Program-made: the position numbers and the translations under genes
Notes under the pieces: generated by a model
Seen by the model: the letters and a program-made list of their open reading frames with translations, nothing else
The model's database searches: none
What the model was told of the DNA's origin: nothing
DNA from: Candidatus Nezhaarchaeales archaeon
GTDB taxonomy: Archaea > Thermoproteota > Methanomethylicia > Nezhaarchaeales > JAWCJE01
Direction: 5' to 3'
Length of the DNA stretch: 64,000 bases
Assembly: GCA_038853715.1 (NCBI GenBank)
Contig: JAWCJE010000005.1
Location: 12,241 to 76,240 of the forward strand
In this document: positions 1 to 8,944 of the stretch, in pieces
How the letters are laid out: each line of letters begins with the position of its first letter
Position numbering within the stretch: position 1 is the stretch's first letter

Positions 1-151
1 TCGTCTAGGGGGAACCTATCATCCTTAGCTTAAGTGGATCTCCGACCGTCTTCAACGGGAGCGATCGGTATCTTTCTCGTACGCGTTTTCTCTCGGTATT
101 TCCATTTAATCGGGTGGATGAGGACGTAGACTTCGACTTCTAAGCCTAGCG

Positions 152-337
152 TTAACGCGTTACTTGTCTAAGCTTTAAAAGCTCATTCCCTATATCAACC
201 TCGTAGATCGCGGCTTCCCCTACTTCAACCTCCTCGCCGAGCACGCTTCTTAACAGTACCTTACCCCCTAGGTCCTTAGCGTATACCACATCCTTAAACA
301 CCATCTTACCGTTTAAAACAGCTTTAAGCTCGCACAT
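152..337 (-). CDS. cooT: CooT-like small nickel-binding protein
   Basis: The 61-residue protein begins Met-Cys and has the compact beta-rich pattern of the CooT family: an early hydrophobic strand, a DVVYAKDLGGKVLLR stretch, a GEEVEV turn and a final IYEVDIGNELLKL strand. In CooT the cysteine at position 2 is the metal-binding residue of a nickel-binding dimer that supports CO dehydrogenase maturation. The gene lies downstream of cdhE on the same strand, about 140 bases away, so it is the last gene of the CODH/ACS group. Together with cooC at the other end, this frames the operon with nickel-delivery genes. Family membership is read from the sequence; the nickel role is inferred from the family and the context. 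Confidence 0.8.
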   Translation of the reverse strand: MCELKAVLNGKMVFKDVVYAKDLGGKVLLRSVLGEEVEVGEAAIYEVDIGNELLKLRQVTR

Positions 338-481
338 ACGGTTAACACCTACATAACTATAAGGTAATGGTGGAACTTAAAAGTTTAAGCTTATCGTAGA
401 AAGCCGTTTAAAACGTGTAAAGCCGAAGATGAACCCAGCGCTATGAACGCAAAATAGGAGGGATGGGAAGAAACTCTTTAA

Positions 482-1909
482 CTATTCCAGCTTAACCTCC
501 TTGCTCCACACCTTCTCCACGAACTCAGGTATACCGGAGCAGTCCTTAGGGCCTACGAAGACCCTCCAACCCTGTAGTAGCTCTTCGAGCTCCCCGCTTA
601 TCCTAGCGGCTTTACCAGGTATTATAACAGTCCTATGCTTAACCTTCTTCTCAACGCCCGAACTCTTTAAGGCCTCCACAACCTTCTCGGCCGTAAACCT
701 CTTACCGGCTACTGATGATTCAACGCTTATACCCTCGGTATCAATAGATATTAAGTAGCCCTTACCGCTCCTTTCAACATCACCCTTAACTAGGAAGTAG
801 GTGAGGGCTCCGTTACCGGTTACGAATATCGGCGTTTTATCGTCCACCGGTCCTATTTCGTAAAGCCCCGGTTTAACCGATAAGGGCGTCCTTGGATCCG
901 TATATACGTTCTGCCTCCAAACTAGGATTGGTAGTAGGACCCATGGATCTAGGCTATGCATAATCATTAAGTCCGCGTACCTAGCTATCAATAGGTTCGC
1001 TAGGTACGACTCCCTCATCTTAACCAATACCTCATTCTTCTCAGGGTTTAACCATACGGCGGCGGGAACCGCCATAAGCGGATAGCCTAAATCCTTATCC
1101 TCCCCCTCTATGGCGGCCAGCCTCAGCATGGTGAAGGCGTTAACGGTTTCACTAAGCATATCTGCTTCCACGAAGGTCCCAGGGTCTAAAACTAGGTCGT
1201 CGAGGCCTAGCTTACGCATGGTGGCTGCTAACGACTTAAGCATCGATAGATCGCCTGGAGCCGATACGGTGAGCGGGCATTCATACTTTAAGGCTAGCTT
1301 CGACATCTTAAACCAGTTATCCTTAGTGGCAGCGTAGATTAAAGGCCTCCTCTTACCGGCCACTATTAACGCCTCCTCAATTACATCGGGATCGTAGGAG
1401 CATAGTACTAAGGGTAGGTTACTCGCCTCGCTTATCCTACTAACCATTTTAGCGAACTTATCGCGATCACCGCTCGTGCAGCGTACGGCTATCCCTTGAA
1501 GCCTTATCTTTGCGCCTATACGTTCATACTCAAAGGATTCAACAGTCTTAACCCTCTTCATTACCTCTTCGTCAGGCGCCTCGTCAGTAACATCGAAGAA
1601 TAGGGCTGTAGGTCTATACCAGGTTAGTTCATGTCTATAGACGCATACCTTCCCACCTATAGTAACCGCCCTATCACCTACCCCTATCGTAACCTCCTTA
1701 ACGGGAGGCCTAAGCACCTCCCTAAGGCCTTCAAGCTTAGCCTTATACTTAGGTTCAAAGATCGGTGGACAGTCCTCGATTTTCTTCTCACGCTCTATTA
1801 GTTTAGCGGCAAAGGCCATACAGTTAACCTCGCCGCATTTAGCGCAGTTAGTACCTGGTAGATGCTTATATACGTCTAGAGGCCTTAATATCTTGGGCGT
1901 GAGGATCAC
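482..1909 (-). CDS. cdhE: CODH/ACS gamma subunit, corrinoid iron-sulfur protein large subunit
   Basis: This 475-residue protein is the large subunit of the corrinoid iron-sulfur protein, which carries the methyl group on a cobamide between the tetrahydropterin and the acetyl-CoA synthase A-cluster. The N-terminal [4Fe-4S] domain has Cys22, Cys25, Cys30 and Cys47, in the motif TNCAKCGEVNCMAFA followed by DCPP. A TIM-barrel region follows, and the C-terminal third is the cobalamin-binding domain. The length is normal for archaeal CdhE. The start is one base past the cdhD stop, so the two are translationally close. A paralog with the same cysteine spacing lies at 56760-58112. Confidence 0.95.
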   Translation of the reverse strand: MILTPKILRPLDVYKHLPGTNCAKCGEVNCMAFAAKLIEREKKIEDCPPIFEPKYKAKLEGLREVLRPPVKEVTIGVGDRAVTIGGKVCVYRHELTWYRPTALFFDVTDEAPDEEVMKRVKTVESFEYERIGAKIRLQGIAVRCTSGDRDKFAKMVSRISEASNLPLVLCSYDPDVIEEALIVAGKRRPLIYAATKDNWFKMSKLALKYECPLTVSAPGDLSMLKSLAATMRKLGLDDLVLDPGTFVEADMLSETVNAFTMLRLAAIEGEDKDLGYPLMAVPAAVWLNPEKNEVLVKMRESYLANLLIARYADLMIMHSLDPWVLLPILVWRQNVYTDPRTPLSVKPGLYEIGPVDDKTPIFVTGNGALTYFLVKGDVERSGKGYLISIDTEGISVESSVAGKRFTAEKVVEALKSSGVEKKVKHRTVIIPGKAARISGELEELLQGWRVFVGPKDCSGIPEFVEKVWSKEVKLE

Positions 1910-1910
1910 C

Positions 1911-3128
1911 TCAAGCCTTCATCGTTACCCATTTATCATAGACGGCTTCCTTAACCAGCTTTTCGGCCTTCGGCTTTGAAAGCGCTTCAGCCAGCCTCTT
2001 CAAGGTTTTAGCCGCTACGGGGTGCATCATCATGAATAGGTCGGCGCCAGCAAGCATGTTTACTAAGCCCGTAGTTATCTCCCATAGTGGCCCGCGATAC
2101 TCTCTAGGCCCCCACTCATCAGCGGGCATCCACGCCTCCCTAGCGACCCAAGCGTTAGTAGCCGCGCAGCTTATGGGGACCTGCATCGTCTCCTCACCCA
2201 TTAAACCGGCCATCCTCATCCTCTCCATAATGCTAAAGGTATACTCAATACCGTAGCCAAGCCCACCGGTTGAAGGATCCGTAATGAGGTGGTCCTTAGG
2301 TAGCCCGCCGCTAAGTAGCTTCCTATTAAGCTCCTTAACTTGGTTTATATCGAGGAAGGCTAACGCTATCACGTTATGTCCATGCTTAGCGATCGCCTTC
2401 ACCGCCTTCTCCACGTCCATGTCGACCGTTACCGACGCTAATACAAGCCGCTCCCCCTCAGTAACTTTAGCGACCTCTTCAAACACTAACATATCCTTAT
2501 CAGGGTTGCCAGAGCCTCCAACTATTACAGGTATTTCCACCTGATCAAGCACTTTATCCACGAAGCGCGCCGCCTCATCGGCAGGCCTATTCTCCGCCGA
2601 TGGATCAGTACTCGTAAGGTGTAGCGTTACTAGGTCCGCTTCAAACTCGTCGATACATTTCCTAACCCAGGCTACGTGATCCTTAAACACGTCCTTATAG
2701 TAACTCTTAATGGTTTTAGGTAGTGGCGGAGGTGAATCAAAAACGTCGAGCGCTATAACTGGCCTATGCGGGAGTACGCCTTCGAAGTGGTAGAATGGAG
2801 GTACGGTTTCCCCACCTATCTTAATTACCTTCTTCCTAGTCCCCCCTTCACTACCGGTTGCACCTATTTGAACCACGGCTATCTTAGCAGCATATTTACC
2901 TACTGGAGGCTTAAATACCGCTTTAACCAATTCTTCAGTCGGCGGAGCCACAGCCGGTGGAGCTACGGCTGGCGGCGGGGCCGCTTGAACTATTGACGGG
3001 ACGATTTCCAAGGCTAGTTCTTCAGCTACTATATCCACGTCTTCAAGCTCAAGCTCTTTAGCCTTATCGAGAAGCGTAAAAAGCTCTTCAATACTCTTAG
3101 GAGCTCCTCCTTTACGTTCCTCAACCAT
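1911..3128 (-). CDS. cdhD: CODH/ACS delta subunit, corrinoid iron-sulfur protein small subunit
   Basis: The 405-residue protein is the CdhD partner of CdhE and forms the TIM-barrel small subunit of the corrinoid protein. The core begins near residue 75 (VGKYAAKIAVVQIG, then a GGTRKKVIKIGGE stretch). It continues through barrel signatures such as VIVGGSGNPDKD and LITDPSTGGLGYGIEYTF, and ends with a GADLFMMMHP motif. The first ~70 residues are an acidic helix plus an Ala/Pro-rich linker (repeats of VAPP), as in archaeal CdhD; the second copy at 58117-59073 lacks this extension. It sits between cdhC (10-base gap) and cdhE. Confidence 0.95.
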   Translation of the reverse strand: MVEERKGGAPKSIEELFTLLDKAKELELEDVDIVAEELALEIVPSIVQAAPPPAVAPPAVAPPTEELVKAVFKPPVGKYAAKIAVVQIGATGSEGGTRKKVIKIGGETVPPFYHFEGVLPHRPVIALDVFDSPPPLPKTIKSYYKDVFKDHVAWVRKCIDEFEADLVTLHLTSTDPSAENRPADEAARFVDKVLDQVEIPVIVGGSGNPDKDMLVFEEVAKVTEGERLVLASVTVDMDVEKAVKAIAKHGHNVIALAFLDINQVKELNRKLLSGGLPKDHLITDPSTGGLGYGIEYTFSIMERMRMAGLMGEETMQVPISCAATNAWVAREAWMPADEWGPREYRGPLWEITTGLVNMLAGADLFMMMHPVAAKTLKRLAEALSKPKAEKLVKEAVYDKWVTMKA

Positions 3129-3138
3129 GAAGTATCGC

Positions 3139-4548
3139 CTAACGCTTTATCACGATCTTATCTATGTGGATTTTAGCCCCCTTAAGCACTATTTTAAGCC
3201 CTCCACCAGCCGGTACTACGAGGGTCCCCGGAGCGCTTACCGTGGGCGTTACGGCTGGCGCTACAGCGGCTAACGGTGTAACCTCCTCAACCTTTTCAGC
3301 TGGTGGTGCAGCTGCCGCCTCTAACTCCTTTATCCTAGCCGCTAAGGGATGGCCTTTCTCAACTAGGAACTTCTTAAGTGAAGCTACGTCAGAAGCTTCC
3401 TTCTCGGTGGGTATCTTATCCTTTAACTCCTCGGGTATAGCGTCCTCAATCCTCTTCCTAAGCGTTGAACACATCCATGCTACCCTACCCCATCCTCCAT
3501 CGCCTTGGAGGAACTTAGGGCTCCGGTAATATTCTAAACCCATACCTAAGAAGCCCTCGGTTTGGATTCCACCGCCCGTTTGAGCCGCCATGGTTGCGAA
3601 GGGTAAACCGTTAACAGCCGCGCCCTTAAACCCTCGATCGACAAAGCCGAAGCCGTCTACTTCAGGGATGTAGAAGCCTATGGTCTCGAAGCATCCGCAT
3701 GAAGTATGCGGGTAGCTGAACATGCTGTATAGGTATACGCGTTTATTAGCGCCTAGGGAGCGCTCATTAACCACCTTATTAACGCCTTCATACTCACCCT
3801 TGATCGGGTCGAGCAGCTTACCTTTAGGTATCGGGAAGTTCGGCCCCTTAGGATCTACGCTCGCGGCAGCCCTAGCGTCAAACCAGTTCATGGCTCCGCA
3901 GAGGGATACCCTATTAGGCGGTATTACGCATACGTGCTGAGGAGCGAAGGATTGGCAAAGGACACATCCATAGAAGGTGTCAACATCCTCGTCCCTAAGC
4001 CCTCGAACCCTAGCGTCTCTAGCCTGATACGTTTTAAGGGCCTGATCATACCACCACTTAACCTTCTCCGGGTCCGTGTAGAACGTAACCTGAATCTTCT
4101 CGATGAAGGGCATGGCGCTCTTAAATAGCTTTATCAGTATTAAGCCCCACCATTTAAGGGTGTTGAAGCCCTTCTTGTAGCTCTTCTTACTAATCCTAAT
4201 CCAAATGTCGTAACGCTGGTTAAGATGCATTACGCCCTCAATGTAGTTTGTGAAGTCGTGGATCCTCCTCTCAATCACAGCTTCAAGGTCCTTCTCCACC
4301 TTAGCCCCGGCCACGTATATTATGTTGGCGAGCGGGTAGCTTTCACCCTCTTTAAACTCTTGTAGGTCTGGGCCTACGACCTCCACCTTACCGTCCTCTA
4401 CTTCATCCATCCCCTTAGCCAAAACCAATTCGCACTTATAGTCTATCTTAGGCCCTCCGAACTCGACGTACATATCTTCCTTTCTTATCCTTTCACCCTC
4501 GTAAACTGGCCCAACGTCAACCGGAAAACCCGCGAAGGATTTGGACAC
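3139..4548 (-). CDS. cdhC: CODH/ACS beta subunit, acetyl-CoA synthase
   Basis: This is the acetyl-CoA synthase subunit (469 residues) that condenses a methyl group from CdhDE, CO from CdhA and CoA at the nickel-containing A-cluster. The A-cluster cysteines are visible around residues 195-220 in FYGCVLCQSFAPQHVCVIPP and VSLCGAMNWFD, and again in PHTSCGCFET. The length matches archaeal CdhC, which lacks the N-terminal CODH-binding domain of bacterial AcsB. The C-terminus ends with an Ala/Pro-rich linker and a short hydrophobic, lysine-rich tail. The start is GTG. A ~150-base gap with a TATA-like box separates it from cdhB, so it may have its own promoter. Confidence 0.95.
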   Translation of the reverse strand: MSKSFAGFPVDVGPVYEGERIRKEDMYVEFGGPKIDYKCELVLAKGMDEVEDGKVEVVGPDLQEFKEGESYPLANIIYVAGAKVEKDLEAVIERRIHDFTNYIEGVMHLNQRYDIWIRISKKSYKKGFNTLKWWGLILIKLFKSAMPFIEKIQVTFYTDPEKVKWWYDQALKTYQARDARVRGLRDEDVDTFYGCVLCQSFAPQHVCVIPPNRVSLCGAMNWFDARAAASVDPKGPNFPIPKGKLLDPIKGEYEGVNKVVNERSLGANKRVYLYSMFSYPHTSCGCFETIGFYIPEVDGFGFVDRGFKGAAVNGLPFATMAAQTGGGIQTEGFLGMGLEYYRSPKFLQGDGGWGRVAWMCSTLRKRIEDAIPEELKDKIPTEKEASDVASLKKFLVEKGHPLAARIKELEAAAAPPAEKVEEVTPLAAVAPAVTPTVSAPGTLVVPAGGGLKIVLKGAKIHIDKIVIKR

Positions 4549-4591
4549 CTTAAATCGCCCCGTTAAGCTTCAAAAATAGGAAGAAGAGGCG

Positions 4592-4601
4592 AATATATAG
4601 G
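4592..4601 (-). promoter_or_regulatory. Possible TATA box upstream of cdhC
   Basis: On the minus strand a CCTATATATTC-like box lies about 45-50 bases before the GTG start of cdhC, in the 149-base gap after cdhB. This is the largest internal gap of the operon. It suggests an internal promoter for cdhC-cdhD-cdhE. Assigned by eye only. Confidence 0.35.
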
Positions 4602-4697
4602 TTTTGGATGTAGGCCGCCTTTAAACCGAGGCGTGTTAAACAGCGTGGCCTAGGGGTTGATCCGTTTAACGTTGGATGGCTAACGTAACGGTCGGCT

Positions 4698-5231
4698 CTA
4701 GATCGTTTTAAGTACCTCATTTAACGCTTCACCCCATTCCTTTTCGCTTAAGTTGTTAAAGGAGAAGGAGGCGTTCGGATGGTAAAACCTATCGAGCGAA
4801 ATGGTTATGAGGTGGGGCGCGAAGTTCTTTAGCGTTGAAAGGACTTGCGATTCAAACTGGTAGGATATACCTAAAAATATTACGTGCGTATAGGGGCCTT
4901 TACCGTCAAGGCTCCATTTAGGGTCTTGAAGCCTATTAACTACGTCGACGAGGCTCATCACTAAGACCTTATCAAACCCCTTCTCTAGGAAGGCCTTCAA
5001 GGTGTTAGACGTTGCGACTATCGGTATGCCGCGCTTCCCGAGCTCCAAGGCAAAGTCGATTAACGGTCTACCGTTAAACCTCCATTCTAGTAGCGCCCCT
5101 CCAACGATTAGTAGCGGCCGTTTAGCCGCCTTAATCATTTTACCCGCTACCTCAGGTCTAAGTACGTTGGCTGTCCTAGGCCCAGGTACGTTCCCCCACT
5201 GCCAAGGAGTTACAGCAGCCATCATAATCAC
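4698..5231 (-). CDS. cdhB: CODH/ACS epsilon subunit
   Basis: The 177-residue protein matches CdhB, the small subunit that forms the archaeal alpha2-epsilon2 CODH component. It shows the flavodoxin/transhydrogenase-like fold pattern: AKRPLLIVGGALLEW, an IPIVATSNTLKAF segment and a VIFLGISYQFESQVLSTLKNF segment. The family usually has about 165-180 residues. The GTG start at 5231 overlaps the cdhA stop by four bases (GTGA), a coupled arrangement; ATG codons at 5225 and 5222 are alternatives. Confidence 0.9.
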   Translation of the reverse strand: MIMMAAVTPWQWGNVPGPRTANVLRPEVAGKMIKAAKRPLLIVGGALLEWRFNGRPLIDFALELGKRGIPIVATSNTLKAFLEKGFDKVLVMSLVDVVNRLQDPKWSLDGKGPYTHVIFLGISYQFESQVLSTLKNFAPHLITISLDRFYHPNASFSFNNLSEKEWGEALNEVLKTI

Positions 5232-7588
5232 TTCCTAACCCTTATCAACCTCTCCAGTAGGGTTGGATCTATGGACGGTACCTCAGCCGGCTTCCAGCCC
5301 CTGCCCTTTAAGAAGTCCATCACCTCGTCCTTAAACGTTATCGGGACGTCAGCCTCAGTCCTAACGAGTAGTGGTAGATCATCCGGCAGCCTACCGTAAA
5401 GCCTCCTATAGAGGTCTATGTAGTGGGTTAGCTTTATCATCCTACCCTTAGTGGTATCGTTCGGCCTCATGCAGAGTTTAGCGGTCCAAACCATACATTC
5501 CTCCTTGGTTTCAGCTATGTAAACTAGGTGTTCAGGGGCTGGACCTATGTAGACCTTCTGACCCGTTCTAGCGTCGTAAGTCTCGAAGCTAGCCACGTCC
5601 TCAACCCTACCTAGGTAGAGGCGCCTATACTTTGATCCTTGAGGACCTATGATCACGGGTATACCTAGCCTATTATAGCCCGTCGCTATTGACGCAGCCT
5701 TCTGCGAATAGGCGCCCCAAGCTACTCCGCACGCTCCAACCCTATGAAGCACGTAGTCCGCTATCTCCTCGTAGTTCGCTCTAAGCTTACGCCTCGCGAA
5801 TATACTTGCTATCTTTATCGCCGCCCCGCTTATATGGGCGTTAGCTACGCATGAACCCACATTAACCAGCCCGCCCCTATCGAAGACCCCGGGGAAGGCC
5901 TCGTAAGGCGTTCTACCCTCCTCATCGCGGTATTCGCCTATACTCATAGCTGAACAGCCGCTAGCTACAACTATATAGCCCCGCTTAGCAAACTCGTAAG
6001 CCATCTCGCCAACGTCGCGCCCGGCGCCTGGATAATTAGCGCATCCAACGTAGGCTACGACGCCGGGTATCTCACCAAGTACGATCGGCGATCCTACCTC
6101 GCGTATTTCAGTATCAAGTATCGGCCCCCTACCAGCCCTCACCTTATACTTCTCAGTCTTAATCTTATGCTGGGCGGCCGCCTCCATTAGGCTTAGTATC
6201 GGAATCTTTTGAGGGCATTCAGATTCACATCTTAAACAGCCGAGGCAGACGTCGTGAAGATCCGCCAGCTTATCTAGAACGCCCTGTTTAGCAGCGTTTA
6301 CAGCGTCACTTACCGGTAGATCCGAAGGGCAGTTCCTACGGCACCTATGACAGTAGGTACACGGAGAAGCTAGTTCACGTACCTTCTCGACATCGGGTAT
6401 AGCCTTAAACTTCCTACGTAGGGGGGCTATCCTTATCGCCGTTAGGGCCGCTACAGCCCCCGCTTTTTCAAGGTCCAGTATTAACGCACCTTTCAACTTA
6501 CCCGTTACTAGCATATCGACTATTCTATCAACGGGCTCATCGCTTACGTCGGGGAAGCCGTAACAAACTTTTTCAGATACAGCTATAACCGGCGTATTAA
6601 CGGAGGCAGCTAAACTAGGTATATCAGTCCTTATGCACTGTTCATCAACCACCACCACGTCGGCTATACCGCTCCTTACGAACTTTGATTGGTAGGATAT
6701 GGGCCCTATGATCTTAGCCTTACTCGTATACCTCGTAATATCGTGGCTCGTGCAGCAGATACCTGCAACCTCCACGCTAGTTCCGGCTTCACCCAACCCG
6801 GCTTTACGTATGTAGTCTACGAGCTCCACCCCTGCACATACGTTATGCCCTATTAGTAGGACAACGGGCTTCGTGGTATCAGCTAGTATGCCTAGCCCGC
6901 TTTCAACTAGGGGGGCGTTAGGGTCTCCCTTCGGGAAGTTAAAGCCTACTACTTGGGCTATATCGGCCGCCTCCATGGCTACGTGGTCTATCATGCTGAC
7001 GTGTAGCGCCTTAGACTCATAATCTATATAGTCGCCCTCCTGCCCGGTATGCGTCGCAGCCAACGAATGCGTTATCTGCTCCTCGCAATAGTTTAATACG
7101 TGAGCTAGATCTCCGAGGGTCTTAGGCCGAATCCCTGTTACAAGCCTAATATGCGGGGCTTCAACCTCGATCTCGGTTCCGAGGTTTATAGGGTAATCAG
7201 GGCCATACTTTTCGAGTAGGTAATGGACTAGGTGCCTAGCGTGAGCAGTATGCGTAGAGGCCCCTATACAACACGCTATTAGAATGATTCTAGCTTGCTG
7301 CGTTCTAAGGTCTAAGCCGCAAGCGCCCTTCTTACCCCTGGTTAAGTCGCATTTACCGTAAGTGCATAGACAGCATAGGTCGCAGAAGGGCATGTAGAAG
7401 GGCGTATAACGGCTTAAAAGCTTACGATCCCAGCTTCGAAGCGTTGTAAGGCTAGGCATGGGGGTTGGGCCCATGGGTTCCCATTCTTCCTCCATGGCGA
7501 GCCTACCTATAGCGACCTCAAGGTCTTTAGCGTAAAGCGTACCTGTTCTAAGCTCCTTAACGCTAATCTTAGCAGGGCCTCTCTCCAT
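5228..7588 (-). CDS. cdhA: CODH/ACS alpha subunit, Ni-Fe-S carbon monoxide dehydrogenase
   Basis: The catalytic CODH subunit interconverts CO and CO2 at the Ni-Fe-S C-cluster and passes electrons to ferredoxin. The N-terminal cysteine motif CDLCCLCTYGKCDL plus GACGLDL holds the B- and D-type clusters. A bacterial-ferredoxin-like insert (PCTYCHRCRRNCPSD and VCLGCLRCESECPQK) marks the archaeal alpha form. C-cluster cysteines are in GICCTSHD, VGSCVANAHISG and GACGVAWG. I chose the ATG at 7588 (786 residues) over the ATG at 7606 because a GGTGAGG ribosome site lies six bases before it. It is the first cdh gene, followed by cdhB with a four-base overlap. Confidence 0.95.
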   Translation of the reverse strand: MERGPAKISVKELRTGTLYAKDLEVAIGRLAMEEEWEPMGPTPMPSLTTLRSWDRKLLSRYTPFYMPFCDLCCLCTYGKCDLTRGKKGACGLDLRTQQARIILIACCIGASTHTAHARHLVHYLLEKYGPDYPINLGTEIEVEAPHIRLVTGIRPKTLGDLAHVLNYCEEQITHSLAATHTGQEGDYIDYESKALHVSMIDHVAMEAADIAQVVGFNFPKGDPNAPLVESGLGILADTTKPVVLLIGHNVCAGVELVDYIRKAGLGEAGTSVEVAGICCTSHDITRYTSKAKIIGPISYQSKFVRSGIADVVVVDEQCIRTDIPSLAASVNTPVIAVSEKVCYGFPDVSDEPVDRIVDMLVTGKLKGALILDLEKAGAVAALTAIRIAPLRRKFKAIPDVEKVRELASPCTYCHRCRRNCPSDLPVSDAVNAAKQGVLDKLADLHDVCLGCLRCESECPQKIPILSLMEAAAQHKIKTEKYKVRAGRGPILDTEIREVGSPIVLGEIPGVVAYVGCANYPGAGRDVGEMAYEFAKRGYIVVASGCSAMSIGEYRDEEGRTPYEAFPGVFDRGGLVNVGSCVANAHISGAAIKIASIFARRKLRANYEEIADYVLHRVGACGVAWGAYSQKAASIATGYNRLGIPVIIGPQGSKYRRLYLGRVEDVASFETYDARTGQKVYIGPAPEHLVYIAETKEECMVWTAKLCMRPNDTTKGRMIKLTHYIDLYRRLYGRLPDDLPLLVRTEADVPITFKDEVMDFLKGRGWKPAEVPSIDPTLLERLIRVRK

Positions 7589-7594
7589 GGAAGG

Positions 7595-7601
7595 CCTCAC
7601 C
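7595..7601 (-). promoter_or_regulatory. Ribosome-binding site deciding the cdhA start
   Basis: GGTGAGG on the minus strand, ending six bases before the ATG at 7588. It lies inside the reading frame that would start at 7606, so it supports the downstream start. It matches the archaeal anti-Shine-Dalgarno pattern GGTGA seen at other starts in the window. Confidence 0.6.
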
Positions 7602-7657
7602 AGCATCCAAGTAGGATTTAAGCGTCCATATAAGAGTTACCTAACTGCCCTCTAAGC

Positions 7658-7671
7658 TCTATATATGAACG
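7658..7671 (-). promoter_or_regulatory. TATA-like promoter of the cdh operon
   Basis: A TTCATATATAGAGC box on the minus strand lies about 75 bases upstream of the cdhA start. A second weaker box (CTCTTATATGG) is at 7626-7636. Either could drive the cdhABCDE-cooT transcript. Assigned by eye, without mapped transcripts. Confidence 0.4.
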
Positions 7672-7727
7672 CGCTCGTTAATACGGTACGCTAGTTTAAA
7701 CGGTTTAACCGTATGAGCCTACACGGT

Positions 7728-8504
7728 TTAAAGAAGCCCTGTTAGAAGTTTTTCGCCGATCCCTCTAATAGCCTTAACCGCTACCCCTTCCACTAGTAAG
7801 GGGTTTTGCCCCGTTCTTTCAGCCTTAGCCACCCCTTCATCGTAGGGCACTAGGCCTAGTAACGGTACGCCGACGTCCTTAGCGAAGCTGGTTATCGCCT
7901 CAACGTCTCTATCCTCAACAACCTTGTTCCCGACGAGGTAGGCCTTCGGGACCTTCAAGCTTAACGTTAACCCGTAGATCTTCTTAGCTACATCCATGGA
8001 CCTAAAGCTAGGCTCAGTTACTATAAGCATATGTTCCACGTACTTCGCCGTCCCCCTACCTAGGTGTTCAACGCCAGCCTCCATATCCATAACCACAGCC
8101 TCGCTCCTATCCACGATTAAATGCCTCATTAAGGCCCTAATTAACGCGTTAGCAGGACACGTACATCCTCCACCAGCATCCTTAACGGTCCCCATCACTA
8201 GGAGGTATACGCCCGTAGGGGTTTTAACGGCGTACCTATCAACCACGTCGTCAACGCTAAAGCTAAGCCTATATACCCCCGGATACCCGGTTGAAGTCTT
8301 ACTCTCTATAAGCTCCCAGTCTTCAGATAAGGGCTTTATAGTTGAAGCTTGGCTTAAAGGCACCCCCAGCATTAAAGCTAGGTTTGGCGATGGGTCAGCG
8401 TCTACAGCTAGCACCTTAAACCCCTTCTTAACGAAGAAGCTAGCCAGAGCCGCGGCTATAAAGGTCTTCCCTACACCCCCCTTACCACTAACCGCTACCT
8501 TCAC
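7728..8504 (-). CDS. cooC: CooC-type nickel insertion ATPase
   Basis: This 258-residue MinD/ParA-type ATPase has the deviant Walker A motif KGGVGKT at residues 7-13. It also has the DADPSPNLALMLGVP segment and the CooC-specific CxC metal site in GGGCTCPANAL. CooC dimerises through that CxC motif and uses ATP hydrolysis to load nickel into CODH. It lies directly upstream of cdhA, same strand, with a 120-base gap holding the operon promoter. The length and motifs are typical, so I consider the call firm. Confidence 0.9.
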   Translation of the reverse strand: MKVAVSGKGGVGKTFIAAALASFFVKKGFKVLAVDADPSPNLALMLGVPLSQASTIKPLSEDWELIESKTSTGYPGVYRLSFSVDDVVDRYAVKTPTGVYLLVMGTVKDAGGGCTCPANALIRALMRHLIVDRSEAVVMDMEAGVEHLGRGTAKYVEHMLIVTEPSFRSMDVAKKIYGLTLSLKVPKAYLVGNKVVEDRDVEAITSFAKDVGVPLLGLVPYDEGVAKAERTGQNPLLVEGVAVKAIRGIGEKLLTGLL

Positions 8505-8544
8505 GCGTTACCACTCACTTAACAATTACACTACGGCGACTTAA

Positions 8545-8944
8545 AGAGTTAAGCTATGCTTAAAAGGTTAAAGGCGAAACTATACATAGGCTCTTTAATA
8601 GCTAAAAAGTTTACACTATCTCTACTAGAGTCTCTGGTGGAAATACTGATTTTAAACCTAACCGATTAAGCCCTTCTCCACTCTAAACTCCGGTTAAAGT
8701 TAAGGTTGGAACGTTGAGCTTAACCTACATTTCTACTGGAGTTTCAAGTGGAGAAAAAGGCTTCACCTTTAATACGTTACTATTAACCTCTTAAGCTACA
8801 AAGCGATATTTACGTAATCCTAGATGGAAGCTTCATGTAAATAGTTAGTTCTATAGCTTAACCGCTGAAATCTTCTTCGGGAGTTACGCCTACCGTTAAC
8901 GTAAAAATTATAAGCTTGCCCTTTCACTGTTTGACGGTGTCTAC
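8545..8944. repeat. Divergent intergenic region with three copies of a palindromic repeat
   Basis: This ~400-base gap separates cooC (minus) and the winged-helix gene (plus). It holds three related units: 8619-8670 (palindromic head plus a TAACCGATTAAG tail), 8671-8698 (head only, degenerate) and 8728-8757 (head reading TTTCTACTGGAG then TTCAAGTGGAGAAA). The same family occurs at 18509, 21259, 28141, 28200, 30971 and 53121. No gene is visible in the gap. Confidence 0.6.
8905..8916 (+). promoter_or_regulatory. TATA-like box upstream of the winged-helix gene
   Basis: AAAAATTATAAG lies about 30-40 bases before the ATG at 8945, the usual archaeal spacing for a short leader. A CGGTG sequence about 8 bases before the ATG could be the ribosome site. 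Confidence 0.45.

Noticed and set aside
1-151. Tail of another gene downstream of cooT
   Set aside because: A minus-strand frame reads about 45 codons to a stop at position ~33 without any start codon and no recognisable pattern; it may be chance.
3164-3529. Long plus-strand frame over cdhC
   Set aside because: It is the antisense of the Ala/Pro-rich C-terminal part of cdhC.
7996-8544. Long plus-strand frame over cooC
   Set aside because: Antisense of a clear cooC gene and without family motifs.
8619-8757. CRISPR array from the three repeat units
   Set aside because: Units differ in sequence and spacing, with no regular spacers, no leader and no cas genes.
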